Below are positions 51,655 through 62,532 of a stretch of 64,000 nt of DNA, one piece after another (position 1 is the first letter of the stretch; every line of letters starts with the position of its first letter). The notes under the pieces are model-generated. The model saw only the letters and a list, made by a program, of their open reading frames with translations, was not told the origin of the DNA and did not search any database. This DNA is from DAOSXA01 sp964526835 (GTDB lineage Bacteria > Zixibacteria > MSB-5A5 > GN15 > FEB-12): NCBI GenBank assembly GCA_964526835.1, contig CAZGMK010000012.1, positions 16,771 to 80,770 of the forward strand, written 5' to 3'. A program made the position numbers and the translations under genes.

Positions 51655-51678
51655 ACGTAGTAGTTTAGTAGACTACGT
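51655..51678. repeat. Inverted repeat upstream of the cytochrome promoter
   Basis: ACGTAGT (51655-51661) and ACTACGT (51672-51678), ten bases apart, sit 11 bp before the -24 box. Candidate operator or activator half-sites. Confidence 0.45.
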
Positions 51679-51688
51679 GAATCCAGGA

Positions 51689-51704
51689 TGGCCCTGTTAG
51701 TGCA
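51689..51704 (+). promoter_or_regulatory. Sigma-54 promoter of the porin-cytochrome operon
   Basis: TGGCCCTGTTAGTGCA has GG (51690-51691) and GC (51702-51703) ten bases apart, and TGGC plus TGCA fit the -24/-12 consensus. Predicted start near 51715, 23 bases before the ATG at 51738, which leaves room for the GAGGAGA ribosome-binding site. Confidence 0.7.
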
Positions 51705-51737
51705 GGGCTGGATGGGACCGAGCGAGGAGACAGGTAT

Positions 51738-52673
51738 ATGAGAGGAGTTCTCACGGGCAGAGCAGGGCGAATACTTGCCGCCGCTCTCGCCTTAATGCTC
51801 GCCGCGGGAGCGATGGCCCAGGACGAGCCCATACCCGATGATTACTGCACCAGCTGCCACGACGGCTACGGCGAAGCCATGGTCGGGACGCCCCACCAAC
51901 TGGCGTCGACCATAACCAGACCCAAAGTATCGGTGGCCTGTCTTGATTGCCATGATGGTGGAGCCGAACACGTCGAGGATCCGATGGCGGAGAACATCAG
52001 CCGTCCCGATCAAGTGCCGAGCGACAAGGCCGAAGCGACCTGTACGCAGTGCCACAATCCTCACACCCAGACCGGCATTCTGGCCATGGACCCACACGCC
52101 CACCTGGACCTGGCCTGCACTGACTGTCACACGATCCATGACCAGACCCACTCTCGTCAGTTAACCGACTACAAGGACTTCTGCGGTCGTTGCCACGTGG
52201 CGATCTCCAACAGGTTTCGCAATCGCTCGGCCCATCCCCTTTTGGCCGGCGCGGTGTCCTGTCTGGACTGTCACAGCTTCCGGGATACTGGCGGACAACT
52301 GGCCTATGGCCACGGTCCCCAGGAGACCTGCTCCGACTGCCACCCCGAAGTGGCCGGGCCATATCGTTACGAGCACGACGCTACCAGCTCCTTCGCCCCC
52401 GAGGGCGAGGGGTGCACGGCCTGCCACAGCCCCCATGGAAGCCCCAACGATCGCCTGTTGACTCAACCCGGCGATCGTCTGTGTCGTCAGTGTCACGGCT
52501 TGCCTCCCCTGCACGCTACCCAGCATGAGGGGATAGGGACGATGTACGGCTGCATTGATTGCCATAGCGGTGTTCATGGTTCGAATGATCATCGCTCTTT
52601 GCTTGATCCGCTGCTCGGAATCCGGATAGGGGGCGAACCCGAGGGCTGTTATTGCCACGGAGTCAAGGACTGA
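51738..52673 (+). CDS. Periplasmic decaheme cytochrome c (MtrA/DmsE-type)
   Basis: A 311-aa exported cytochrome. The signal peptide ends in AMA. Ten CxxCH heme sites run along the protein (CTSCH, CLDCH, CTQCH, CTDCH, CGRCH, CLDCH, CSDCH, CTACH, CRQCH, CIDCH). Near the C-terminus a further CYCH has only one residue between the cysteines. Length and spacing match MtrA/DmsE, the periplasmic electron wire that enters an outer-membrane barrel. GAGGAGA sits before the ATG. The barrel gene follows at once. Confidence 0.92.
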   Translation: MRGVLTGRAGRILAAALALMLAAGAMAQDEPIPDDYCTSCHDGYGEAMVGTPHQLASTITRPKVSVACLDCHDGGAEHVEDPMAENISRPDQVPSDKAEATCTQCHNPHTQTGILAMDPHAHLDLACTDCHTIHDQTHSRQLTDYKDFCGRCHVAISNRFRNRSAHPLLAGAVSCLDCHSFRDTGGQLAYGHGPQETCSDCHPEVAGPYRYEHDATSSFAPEGEGCTACHSPHGSPNDRLLTQPGDRLCRQCHGLPPLHATQHEGIGTMYGCIDCHSGVHGSNDHRSLLDPLLGIRIGGEPEGCYCHGVKD

Positions 52674-52684
52674 GGAGGTCAACC

Positions 52685-54244
52685 ATGAATGGAAAAGCAG
52701 TAGCCTGTTTGTTTGCGTTCCTCGTACTTGTTGGTGCAACCTTCGCCTCCGAGCGGGCCGCCCAGGGTGAGGTCAGCTTGGGCTATGTGTATCTCGACGA
52801 GGAAGGCAACCTCTCGGTCAACCGCGGCACCCGGAATCTGTACGAGGGCATGGCACTTTCGCTCGAGGATTTTCGCTACTATCTGGGTCATGACCTGCGG
52901 TTGTTTGCGGATTTGCGCAATGTCACCCTTGACAACCGCAATCTGATTGCCGGGATATCCAGGCCGGGGGAGGGCGCCCTGACTGTGCGTCATCAGCAGT
53001 ACCGTCGCATCTACGATTTCGATGGAGATCTCACTACCGATCGTCGCAACACAAGCGGCAACCTGTGGTTGCGTCCGGTCAAACAGGTCAGGTTGTTCGG
53101 TGGGTACGGTGTCACCGACCGCAGCGGAGATATGGTCTCGCTGCTCGATACACTGGCAGTCGACCCTACTCATCCGATTGACTATCGGCACACCTTCACC
53201 CACGCCGGCGTCACTCTGCATCACGAGCGGCGGAGTCTCACGGCGCAGGTCAGGGTCTCGTCCCTCGAGGACGACACACCGGCCGACCGGGACCGCAATT
53301 CGCGGCGCTGGCAGCTGACAGCCGGAACGCCGCTGCCTCGATGGGATTTCGTCATTCTTAACGGAGGCTTCGAGCGCTACACCGCGATTCAGGAGAATCG
53401 CGACGATTCCCTCCTCGCCAACACCGTCTGGGGCGGTGTTCGCGCCTACCCGGGGCAGGGCTACAACATACGCTACAGCTTCGTGTTCGACCGCAGTCGT
53501 CGCACCGGCGACCTCTCCGCAACCGACAATATCATCAATGCGATCACCGGAGGGCGAACCTGGCGGAACCGCGTCGGCTTCGAGGCGGGGTATCATTATG
53601 AGTTCACCGACGATGTCCTTGATGAACGCACCGGCGAAGGCGTTACGCTGACCGCCTGGTACCGGCCGGTGGATCGTCTTATGGTGCGTGTCGGCTACGG
53701 GACCGACCATGATGATTTCAAGAGCGATCATAACCTTACGGGGCGACGCACCCGGGACCGCCATCACGCCTCGGCCCGCTACCGGATTCCTGCCGGATCC
53801 GTCAGATTGGCATATCGCTCGATGCTGACCGAATACAAGGATCTCGGAAGCGAGTCCGATTACAATCGGTACTCCGCCGATGTGTACCTGGAGTCACATC
53901 GGTGCGGCCGGATTCAGGCCGATCTGTCGTACGCCGACGGTGACTACGTCAATACCGATGGCGACTTCGCCTTTCGGGAGTATCTGGTCAGCGGCGAACT
54001 GGAGTCGCCGCCCTATCGCGGTGCGCGGATAGGTTTCGGCGGAACCTACATGAGGGTGAAACGCGATCTGGACCTGGAATCGTTTGTTGTGAGGTTCTTC
54101 TGCAGCTATCAACTCATGCCGCAATACTCTCTGACGGCCGAGTACTCAGCGCACAATTTCGACGACTTAAGCGCTACGGCCGGTCTCTACACCGACTATT
54201 ACACTGCCAACGTTGTGCAGGTCAGACTGAGCAGGAGCTTCTGA
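52685..54244 (+). CDS. Outer-membrane beta-barrel of a porin-cytochrome complex (MtrB/PioB-like)
   Basis: A 519-aa exported protein. The signal peptide ends around TFASE. The rest alternates polar and hydrophobic strands (VSLGYVYLDEEG, RLFGGYGVTDRSGD, ISYSFVFDRSRR-like) and terminates in aromatic F (RLSRSF), the signal for barrel insertion. Flanking multiheme cytochromes on both sides identify it by context as the porin of a porin-cytochrome conduit. It lacks the N-terminal CxxC of Shewanella MtrB. AGGAGG seven bases before ATG 52685 sets the start. Confidence 0.8.
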   Translation: MNGKAVACLFAFLVLVGATFASERAAQGEVSLGYVYLDEEGNLSVNRGTRNLYEGMALSLEDFRYYLGHDLRLFADLRNVTLDNRNLIAGISRPGEGALTVRHQQYRRIYDFDGDLTTDRRNTSGNLWLRPVKQVRLFGGYGVTDRSGDMVSLLDTLAVDPTHPIDYRHTFTHAGVTLHHERRSLTAQVRVSSLEDDTPADRDRNSRRWQLTAGTPLPRWDFVILNGGFERYTAIQENRDDSLLANTVWGGVRAYPGQGYNIRYSFVFDRSRRTGDLSATDNIINAITGGRTWRNRVGFEAGYHYEFTDDVLDERTGEGVTLTAWYRPVDRLMVRVGYGTDHDDFKSDHNLTGRRTRDRHHASARYRIPAGSVRLAYRSMLTEYKDLGSESDYNRYSADVYLESHRCGRIQADLSYADGDYVNTDGDFAFREYLVSGELESPPYRGARIGFGGTYMRVKRDLDLESFVVRFFCSYQLMPQYSLTAEYSAHNFDDLSATAGLYTDYYTANVVQVRLSRSF

Positions 54245-54309
54245 TGCCGGGTCGCATTGATATTAGACATAACGATCATTCGAGAGAGAATACATATTCG
54301 GAGGAAACC

Positions 54310-55419
54310 ATGAGGAACATCGGGATCATTGTGCCGCTGTCTGTTCTGCTGCTGCTCCTCGGGCTGGCGGGCTGCGAGCGAGAAATCACCGGCAATGTTG
54401 AGATGGCCGACATCAGCTCCACGAGCTGTTTCGACTGTCACAGCGACAGCGATCATGACCTGACCGTGGCGCGGAGTCAGTATGATAACTCGGCGCATGC
54501 GGCCGGTGAGAATGTCAACCGCAACCATTTGTACGGCGCCTTCTATGGTGGTTGTGAGAAATGTCACACCAACGAGGGCTTCCTGGCCGACCTGGCAGGG
54601 GGCAGCGCCGGTGATGTGAGCTTCACGGCGATAGGTTGTTTCACCTGTCACGCTCCGCACTCGACCGGTTCATTGGGCCTGCGTGTGGAAAACGATGTGA
54701 CCCTCGCTGACGGGACGGCGTTCACTCTCGGCAGTAGCCGACTTTGTGCGTCATGTCACCAGTCTCGTAGGAATGCCAGTACCTATGTCACCGGGGACCT
54801 CGAACTCAGCACGCATTACGGCCCCCATTACAGCTGTCAGAGCGACATGCTCCTGGCGACAAACGCCTATGAGTACAGTGGATACGATTACAGCAGTTCA
54901 TATCACGCTGCGGTGTCCGATGGCTGCGTCGCCTGTCACATGAGCACATCGCTTCATGAGACTGTCGGCGGCCATAGCTGGAACATGCGTAATGAGGAGC
55001 GTGGCTTCGAGAACACCTTCGGATGCAATGTCGACGCCTGCCACCGCGGTAATATCAGTTCGCTCAACCGGACAGCCAACTCCGACTTCGACGGCGACGG
55101 AACGACCGAAGGCGTCCAGGACGAGATTCGCGGGCTCTCGGACAGCCTCCGTACGCTGTTGGTTAACGCCAACCTGCTTGAGTACGTTGCCGCTGACGAC
55201 GCGTATGAACCGGTCGACGGTCGCGAAGTGGCTACTGCCGATTCGGTTGGCGCTCTCTATAATTGGCTCTTTGTTCATGAGGACGGCTCACACGGCATTC
55301 ACAATACCGACTACGCCGTGGGCTTGCTGCAGTCCTCGATCAACTTCCTGACAACCGGCAGCGCCAGCGGCGTAGTCGAGCCCCAGGGTGACATGGCCAG
55401 AGTTATGACCGCGCACTAG
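54310..55419 (+). CDS. Multiheme cytochrome c lipoprotein, outer-membrane face
   Basis: A 369-aa predicted lipoprotein with the lipobox LAGC at residue 22. Heme sites are CFDCH, CEKCH, CFTCH, CASCH and CVACH. A sixth candidate is CNVDACH, with four residues between the cysteines. GGAGG before ATG 54310. Third gene of the operon; by analogy with MtrC or OmcC-type proteins it would sit at the cell surface and pass electrons onward. The acceptor (minerals, partner cells or proteins) is unknown. Confidence 0.88.
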   Translation: MRNIGIIVPLSVLLLLLGLAGCEREITGNVEMADISSTSCFDCHSDSDHDLTVARSQYDNSAHAAGENVNRNHLYGAFYGGCEKCHTNEGFLADLAGGSAGDVSFTAIGCFTCHAPHSTGSLGLRVENDVTLADGTAFTLGSSRLCASCHQSRRNASTYVTGDLELSTHYGPHYSCQSDMLLATNAYEYSGYDYSSSYHAAVSDGCVACHMSTSLHETVGGHSWNMRNEERGFENTFGCNVDACHRGNISSLNRTANSDFDGDGTTEGVQDEIRGLSDSLRTLLVNANLLEYVAADDAYEPVDGREVATADSVGALYNWLFVHEDGSHGIHNTDYAVGLLQSSINFLTTGSASGVVEPQGDMARVMTAH

Positions 55420-55963
55420 CCGTTCCGTTCAGGGGCTTCGCGACGGCAGAATTCTCAGGCCCCAATTGCAGCAGGTCTCTTGAACAAACCTGAACCGATG
55501 ACATGCCGAGGCACGCCAAGGGCTGGCCTCGGCCATCACATACGTTTACGGTTGATGACGGGTCAAATCATCGCGGCCCTGACTGCGCGGGAGCCCCTGC
55601 GATGGCGCCGAGCGAGAGTCGATTCAGACGAATGATCCCGCTATACCGCGCCAGGTCACACGGCCCCGCTCATCGTCGCCTCGACGGCCGCGTGGAGCCT
55701 CCCGTTGCTGCCGATGAAACTACGCGTGTTCGAATCTACAGGGCCGCTCCGGCCGGTCTCCTCACCGATGTAAGCGTGATCATCGAATTCCCCGCGCAAG
55801 ACGTCAATGATCGCCTGTTCCGCCTCGATATCAGCGGCAGTAACCGGTGACTAGTCTGACTTCGTGCTGATTTCGAGGCGATGTCCCCACCACCGCCTGG
55901 TTACTTTCTCGGCCGCCTCGATACCCCGGCGGGCCGATCCAAGAAAGTCGGGAGCGCTGTCGC
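55420..55963. other. Intergenic region with an unconvincing frame
   Basis: 544 bp between the cytochrome operon and the convergent glnS gene. A 115-codon plus-strand frame (55503-55850) crosses it; the last 45 codons look somewhat protein-like (RIYRAAPAGLLTDVSVIIEF), but it has no ribosome-binding site and no known relatives. It may be a decayed gene. No terminator was recognised. Confidence 0.35.
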
Positions 55964-57655
<1,692 letters not shown>

Positions 57656-57983
57656 TTGAGCCTCGTATGCTCCTGTTTGTGCTCTCACTGCAGTCGATTG
57701 TCCACCGGTCCGAAATCGAACCGGGGACTGGTCCATGGCGGGCAATATACGGGAGTCCGGGTATCAGTCAAACCACAAATGATCCGCTCAGCCGGAGGCT
57801 TCTCCAATTGACCGACCCCGGCCGCAAGATCAAGATAGTCTCGTATTCTGCCGATCTATCAAGCAACAGGAGGGTGGTGTTCTCGGGAATGTCAGCGGAC
57901 CGGGTTCCCCTGTGTCGTATGGTGCAGGAGACCATGATAGACCAGCGCGCCACCTCGGGTCCCAGTAAGAGGTTTGTTGAACA
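57656..57983. other. Divergent intergenic region glnS / kinase
   Basis: 328 bp holding the promoters of two divergent genes. No palindrome, -24/-12 element or T-box-like leader was identified. Confidence 0.4.
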
Positions 57984-60173
57984 TTGGCCGAGCAGTTTGA
58001 CCAGCATGTGACTAACCGAGACGTCAGTCGGCGATTTATCTGGCCGACCGTGCCGCCGCTGGTGGCTATCGCCATCTTCGCTGTTGCGCTGTGGTACGTA
58101 ATCCTGCCCGCCGTCGAAAGGCACATCCTCGAGGATCGACGGGGTCGGTGCCGGGAGTTGACTCGGACGGCTGTCAGTGTGATCGATATGTACCATCAAC
58201 GCTGTACCGATGGCGAACTAACTGCCGACGAGGCGAAACACCGCGCCATAGAACGAATTCGAGGCATGCGCTACGGCCCCGAGGGCAAAGACTATTTCTG
58301 GATCAACGACCACGAACCTCGGATGGTTATGCACCCATACCGGACTCACCTCGAAGGCCAGTATGTCGGCGATTTCACCGACCGCGACGGCAAACCTCTG
58401 TTCATGGAGTTCGTACGCGCCGTCAACGACAGCGGTCAGGGATTCGTCGATTACTATTGGCCCTACCATGACAGCGACAGTGTGGTGGCCAAACTCTCAT
58501 TCGTAAAGGACTTCGAGCCGTGGGGCTGGATCGTCGGAACCGGAGTCTACATGGGCGACATCCGCACGGCCATTCACTCCCTGCGAGTCAAAGTGATCTG
58601 GATCTGCGCCGTGACCATCATGATGGTCATCGCGCTGAGCGGTCTTCTCTCCTGGCGATACTTGATCGCAGAGCGCAAGCGTGACCAGGCAGAAATCCGA
58701 TGGCGGCATCTCGCCGAATCACTGCCTGAGATAGTCTTCGAGTGTGATCTTGACGGCAATCTCGTCTTCTGTAACAGAGCGGCTTTCGACATCACAGGGT
58801 TCACGGCAGAGGACTGGCGGCGGGGACTCCATGTAGCCGACTTTGTGGTGCCCGACCAGCATGCCGTGATGCAGACCAACATGCAGCGGGTCATCAATGG
58901 TGAGCAACTCGCCGATCGGGAATACCGTCTGCGCCGGAAGGACGGGACCGGCTTTCCGGCCATAGTGAGGTCCAAGCCCATTATCGAACGCGGTCGACCG
59001 GTGGGGCTTCGGGGAATCGCCGTCGACATCACCGAACGCGCGCGGATCGAACAGGCCCTGCGCCAAGAGCGCGACTTTGTTCACCGCCTGATCGATGCCT
59101 CTCCCAATTTTTTCGTTGCGTTCGACACTACTGGTCGTGTCCTCATGGTCAGTCGATCCATGCTCGAGGCCACCGGACGTGCATTCCATGAGGTTGTTGG
59201 CGAAGATTATCTCACTCGATTCGTCGCCGAAGAGCAGCGACCGGCAGCCAACGAAATGGTCAATTCCCTGGCCGGTTCCAGCGATCCGGTTCACCGTGAG
59301 CTGGCCATCGTCACGCGCGAGGGCCGCACACTACTGGTCGATTGGCATGGCCGAGCCGTCCTGGATCAATACGGCAACGTTGATTTCATGTTCGTTATGG
59401 GTGTGGATGTTACCGAGAAACGGCAGATGGAGTCGGAGGCCATGCGCATGGCTCAACTGGCCTCGATCGGCGAGCTGGCTGCCGGCGTGGCTCACGAGAT
59501 AAATAACCCGATCACCGGTATCATCAACTACGCCCAGATCATCGCGGATGAGCCGACCATACCCTCGGATCAGGCCCGCATGTCCAACCTGATCGTCAAG
59601 GAAGGAAATCGAATTGCCAGGATCGTGCGCAACCTTCTGAATTTGTCGCGCGGCCAGGATGGCCAGCAATACCCGACAGCGCTGTCGGAGATACTTGACG
59701 CGGCCTTCAGTCTGTGGCGAAAGCAACTCGAACACGACAACATAGGCCTTACCATTCAGTGCCCCGATGACCTGCCGCCGGTCATGGTCGATCCCCAGAG
59801 AATTCAGCAAGTCTTCATAAACCTCCTGAGTAACTCCCGCTACGCGCTGAACCAGCGCCACGGAGCGGCGGTCGACACGAAGCACTTGCGTATCAGATGC
59901 AGCTCGGCGGTTTTCGATGGCAAGAGCTACGCCAGAATCGAGTTCTTCGACAACGGTACAGGCATGCCCGAACACGTGCGCCGGGATATCCTGAGCCCGT
60001 TCTTCACAACCAAGCCGCCCGGCGAAGGGACCGGCCTCGGGATGAGCATCAGCCACGGCATCATAGAGGAGCACGGCGGTCGCCTCGACGTAGACAGCGA
60101 AGAGGGGAAGTACACTTGCATTACAGTCTGGCTGCCGGCCGTCGCTGAAGTCAGCGAGATGGAGGTGCTTTAG
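57984..60173 (+). CDS. Cache-PAS-PAS membrane sensor histidine kinase
   Basis: A 729-aa kinase. TM1 (LVAIAIFAVALWYVILP), then a periplasmic single-Cache domain (GKDYFWINDHEPRMVMHPYR, GWIVGTGVYMGDI), TM2 (IWICAVTIMMVIALSGLL), two PAS domains (about 240-480), H-box GVAHEINNPITGI and an HATPase domain (NLLSNSRYAL, DNGTGMP, GEGTGLGM). Cache domains bind small extracellular molecules such as carboxylates. The TTG start at 57984 is doubtful; GTG 58008 is an alternative. Its stop abuts the response regulator ATG, so they form a two-component pair. Confidence 0.92.
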   Translation: MAEQFDQHVTNRDVSRRFIWPTVPPLVAIAIFAVALWYVILPAVERHILEDRRGRCRELTRTAVSVIDMYHQRCTDGELTADEAKHRAIERIRGMRYGPEGKDYFWINDHEPRMVMHPYRTHLEGQYVGDFTDRDGKPLFMEFVRAVNDSGQGFVDYYWPYHDSDSVVAKLSFVKDFEPWGWIVGTGVYMGDIRTAIHSLRVKVIWICAVTIMMVIALSGLLSWRYLIAERKRDQAEIRWRHLAESLPEIVFECDLDGNLVFCNRAAFDITGFTAEDWRRGLHVADFVVPDQHAVMQTNMQRVINGEQLADREYRLRRKDGTGFPAIVRSKPIIERGRPVGLRGIAVDITERARIEQALRQERDFVHRLIDASPNFFVAFDTTGRVLMVSRSMLEATGRAFHEVVGEDYLTRFVAEEQRPAANEMVNSLAGSSDPVHRELAIVTREGRTLLVDWHGRAVLDQYGNVDFMFVMGVDVTEKRQMESEAMRMAQLASIGELAAGVAHEINNPITGIINYAQIIADEPTIPSDQARMSNLIVKEGNRIARIVRNLLNLSRGQDGQQYPTALSEILDAAFSLWRKQLEHDNIGLTIQCPDDLPPVMVDPQRIQQVFINLLSNSRYALNQRHGAAVDTKHLRIRCSSAVFDGKSYARIEFFDNGTGMPEHVRRDILSPFFTTKPPGEGTGLGMSISHGIIEEHGGRLDVDSEEGKYTCITVWLPAVAEVSEMEVL

Positions 60174-61907
60174 ATGAAGCCGCGCATTCTCGTGATCGAC
60201 GACGAAGAGAGCATCCGTGTGACCTTTCAGACGTTCCTGGAGCGGGAAGGCTACGCCGTCATGACCGCGGAGTCATACGACAGGGCCGCCGCTTTGCTCA
60301 AGTCCGATACATTCGATGTTGTCTTCAGCGACATAGCATTGGGGCATCGCAATGGCGTCGAACTACTGCGCCTGGCGACGGAGACTCAGCCGCACAGTCC
60401 GGTTGTCATGATAACCGGGCGTCCGGACGTGGCGACGGCCGCCGATTCGGTGCGTCTGGGCGCGTTTGACTATGTCTGCAAGCCGGTTCAGAAAGATGAC
60501 CTGCTGCGCCTGGCGAAGCTGGCATGGGGTCACAAGCAGCTCCTCGATGAGAAGAGACAGGCTGAGCGATCCAGGGAGCAGTATCGACGCGACCTCGAGG
60601 CCATATTCGACAGCGTCAAGGACGGCATAATTACGGTCAATGACGACCTGGCCGTCATTGCCGCCAACCATGCTGCTCGGCGGCTGTGCGTGCCGGAGGA
60701 TCCGACCGGGAAGAACATCGAAGAGCTCGGCTTCACGTGCGAACGATCCTGCCTGAAGGCTCTCCGCGACACCATCTCAGAACGCTGCACCGTGCGCGAC
60801 TTCAGGATCGAATGCCATTCTTCGATGTGCCCGGAACAGGTGGTCGAGCTAACCAGCTCACCGTTGCTCGATCAGGATGGTTCCTTTGCCGGCGCCGTGC
60901 TGGTCATCCGCGACCTGACCCGAGTCACCAGCCTTGAGAGACAGTTGCAGAAAGAGCGGAGATTCAGCGAAGTTATTGGCGAATCGCCGGCGATGCAGCC
61001 GGTCTTCAGACTCCTGGAGGATCTCTCAGTTACCGATACCAGTGCCCTGATTACCGGCGAGACCGGCACAGGCAAAGAACTGGTGGCACGGGCCCTGCAT
61101 CGACAGTCCAGTCGATGCAACCATCCGCTGGTCATTGTGAACTGCTCGGCGCTGTCGGAGAACCTGCTTGAAAGCGAACTCTTCGGCCACGTCCGAGGGG
61201 CCTTCACCGGCGCCGTCAAGGACAAGCCGGGCAGGTTTGAAGCGGCTGACGGCGGCACGGTGTTTCTCGATGAAATCGGCGACATATCGCCGGCAATCCA
61301 GTTGAAACTGCTCCGGGTCTTGCAGGAGCGCACCATCGAGCGGGTCGGCGAGCATCAACCTGTTCCGGTCGACGTCAGGGTGATTGCAGCGACCCACCGC
61401 GATTTGCGGCGACTCGTAGCCGAGGGTCGCTTTCGCGAAGATCTATACTATCGTCTAAAGGTCGTTGAGCTGGCGATCCCGCCGTTGCGTGATCGGTCGG
61501 AGGATATCCCGTTGCTGGTCAAGGCCTTCCGCGCCGAATTCAACGAGCGCTTCGGGAAGTTGATCGGCGGCTTCTCAGAGGAAGTGCTCCGCTTGTTCCG
61601 AACCTATCACTGGCCGGGCAATGTGCGCGAGTTGCGACACGCGATCGAACACGCTTATGTCGTGTGCCACGGATCGATCATCACCGCTGAGCATCTGCCG
61701 GCGGAGGTTCGCGGCGCCGGCTCTGCTCAGTCCGAGGACTCCGATGGCAAGGCCGAGCGCCTGCGTCGGGTTCTGAGAGCGACGGGCGGTAACAAGGCCG
61801 CGGCCGCAAGGCAGCTCGGTATCAGTCGACCTACCCTCTATGCCTGGTTACAAGATTGCGGTCTGGACGACTCGGTTGAATTGGAGTGTAAAGTCAACGC
61901 TGTGTAA
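60174..61907 (+). CDS. Sigma-54 response regulator with receiver and PAS domains
   Basis: A 577-aa NtrC-type regulator. Receiver (residues 1-120: DDEES, VVFSDIALG with the phospho-Asp, KPVQKD), PAS (about 130-260, with C-x3-C and further cysteines), AAA+ domain (GETGTGKE, canonical GAFTGA, VFLDEIGDI) and Fis-type HTH (GGNKAAAARQLGISRPTLYAWL). It is the cognate regulator of the Cache kinase just upstream. Likely targets include the downstream thioredoxin-fold/chemoreceptor operon, where a -24/-12-like element and palindromes occur. Confidence 0.93.
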   Translation: MKPRILVIDDEESIRVTFQTFLEREGYAVMTAESYDRAAALLKSDTFDVVFSDIALGHRNGVELLRLATETQPHSPVVMITGRPDVATAADSVRLGAFDYVCKPVQKDDLLRLAKLAWGHKQLLDEKRQAERSREQYRRDLEAIFDSVKDGIITVNDDLAVIAANHAARRLCVPEDPTGKNIEELGFTCERSCLKALRDTISERCTVRDFRIECHSSMCPEQVVELTSSPLLDQDGSFAGAVLVIRDLTRVTSLERQLQKERRFSEVIGESPAMQPVFRLLEDLSVTDTSALITGETGTGKELVARALHRQSSRCNHPLVIVNCSALSENLLESELFGHVRGAFTGAVKDKPGRFEAADGGTVFLDEIGDISPAIQLKLLRVLQERTIERVGEHQPVPVDVRVIAATHRDLRRLVAEGRFREDLYYRLKVVELAIPPLRDRSEDIPLLVKAFRAEFNERFGKLIGGFSEEVLRLFRTYHWPGNVRELRHAIEHAYVVCHGSIITAEHLPAEVRGAGSAQSEDSDGKAERLRRVLRATGGNKAAAARQLGISRPTLYAWLQDCGLDDSVELECKVNAV

Positions 61908-61932
61908 GTTTACACACCTGTCAAGTCTTGAC
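61901..61932. promoter_or_regulatory. Adjacent palindromes after the sigma-54 regulator
   Basis: TGTGTAA-gt-TTACACA (61901-61916) overlaps the regulator stop; three bases on, GTCAAG-t-CTTGAC (61920-61932). They lie about 80-110 bp upstream of a -24/-12-like element, a usual enhancer distance. Confidence 0.45.
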
Positions 61933-62008
61933 GCATTTGGATTCTTTGTCCCCACCATATCTGACCCTTCCTTGACATCAATTCCATTGTCGTACAACCG
62001 CTTCCAAG

Positions 62009-62024
62009 CGGCCGCGCCGTTGCC
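62009..62024 (+). promoter_or_regulatory. Possible sigma-54 promoter of the Trx-like/chemoreceptor operon
   Basis: CGGCCGCGCCGTTGCC has GG and GC ten bases apart with GGC and TTGC matching consensus; the central -24 bases do not. It is backed mainly by the adjacent regulator gene and palindromes. Confidence 0.4.
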
Positions 62025-62093
62025 GGGCTGGTTCGGCACGACATTGACAGATGAGTTCAGTGAGTCGATCTGAAACCCTTTGAAAGGACAGGC

Positions 62094-62486
62094 ATGACCG
62101 AACGCCATAGTCAGTTCAATTCCGATGGCTACAACCTGATTAGCCTGGAACAGCTCCTGGCGGTCCTTGACCAGGAGACGAATCGGCCGGTACTCCTGGC
62201 TTGTCTGCACGAGGGCGAGGAGTGGCGGCAGCTTACTGATGAACTGCAGACAATCGCCGAAGGCTTCGCCGGGCGCTTGCTTGTGGTAGTTGTAAACTGC
62301 AGCCAGGAGACTGAAGCACCCGAGCGCCTCGGGCTCCTCGGTACACCTACCTATGTCCTGTATGCGGCGGGACGGGAGGTCGGGAGACTGATTGGACGGG
62401 CCGATTTGCTATCGTTGCGGGCTCTTGTCAGAAGTGTCCTGGCCGCATCGGAGCCTGAGATCCGGTCGCGCAGGGTGTCGCTTTAG
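62094..62486 (+). CDS. Thioredoxin-fold protein without CxxC
   Basis: A 130-aa protein. The strand-helix-strand order and the cis-proline loop GTPTYVLYAAG fit a thioredoxin fold, but the redox motif is missing: the expected WCxxC position reads CLHEGEEW. It is therefore unlikely to be a disulfide oxidoreductase and may act as a binding or adaptor protein. AAAGGACA lies before the ATG. It precedes a chemoreceptor gene by 46 bp. Confidence 0.7.
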   Translation: MTERHSQFNSDGYNLISLEQLLAVLDQETNRPVLLACLHEGEEWRQLTDELQTIAEGFAGRLLVVVVNCSQETEAPERLGLLGTPTYVLYAAGREVGRLIGRADLLSLRALVRSVLAASEPEIRSRRVSL

Positions 62487-62532
62487 CGATAACGGTTCTC
62501 ATACGAGCGAATAAAGAAGGAGAGTTGAGACG

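Larger units (their letters stand above)
51306..51737. other. Intergenic region upstream of the cytochrome operon
   Basis: 432 bp. It contains the sigma-54 promoter described separately, an inverted repeat ACGTAGT/ACTACGT at 51655-51678, and a duplicated ATGACATT at about 51611-51630. The left part holds no gene; a long minus-strand open frame there runs back through the tRNA and is dismissed. Confidence 0.55.

Noticed and set aside
55503..55850. 115-codon gene after the cytochrome operon
   Set aside because: No ribosome-binding site and no recognisable relatives; kept only as a note on the region.
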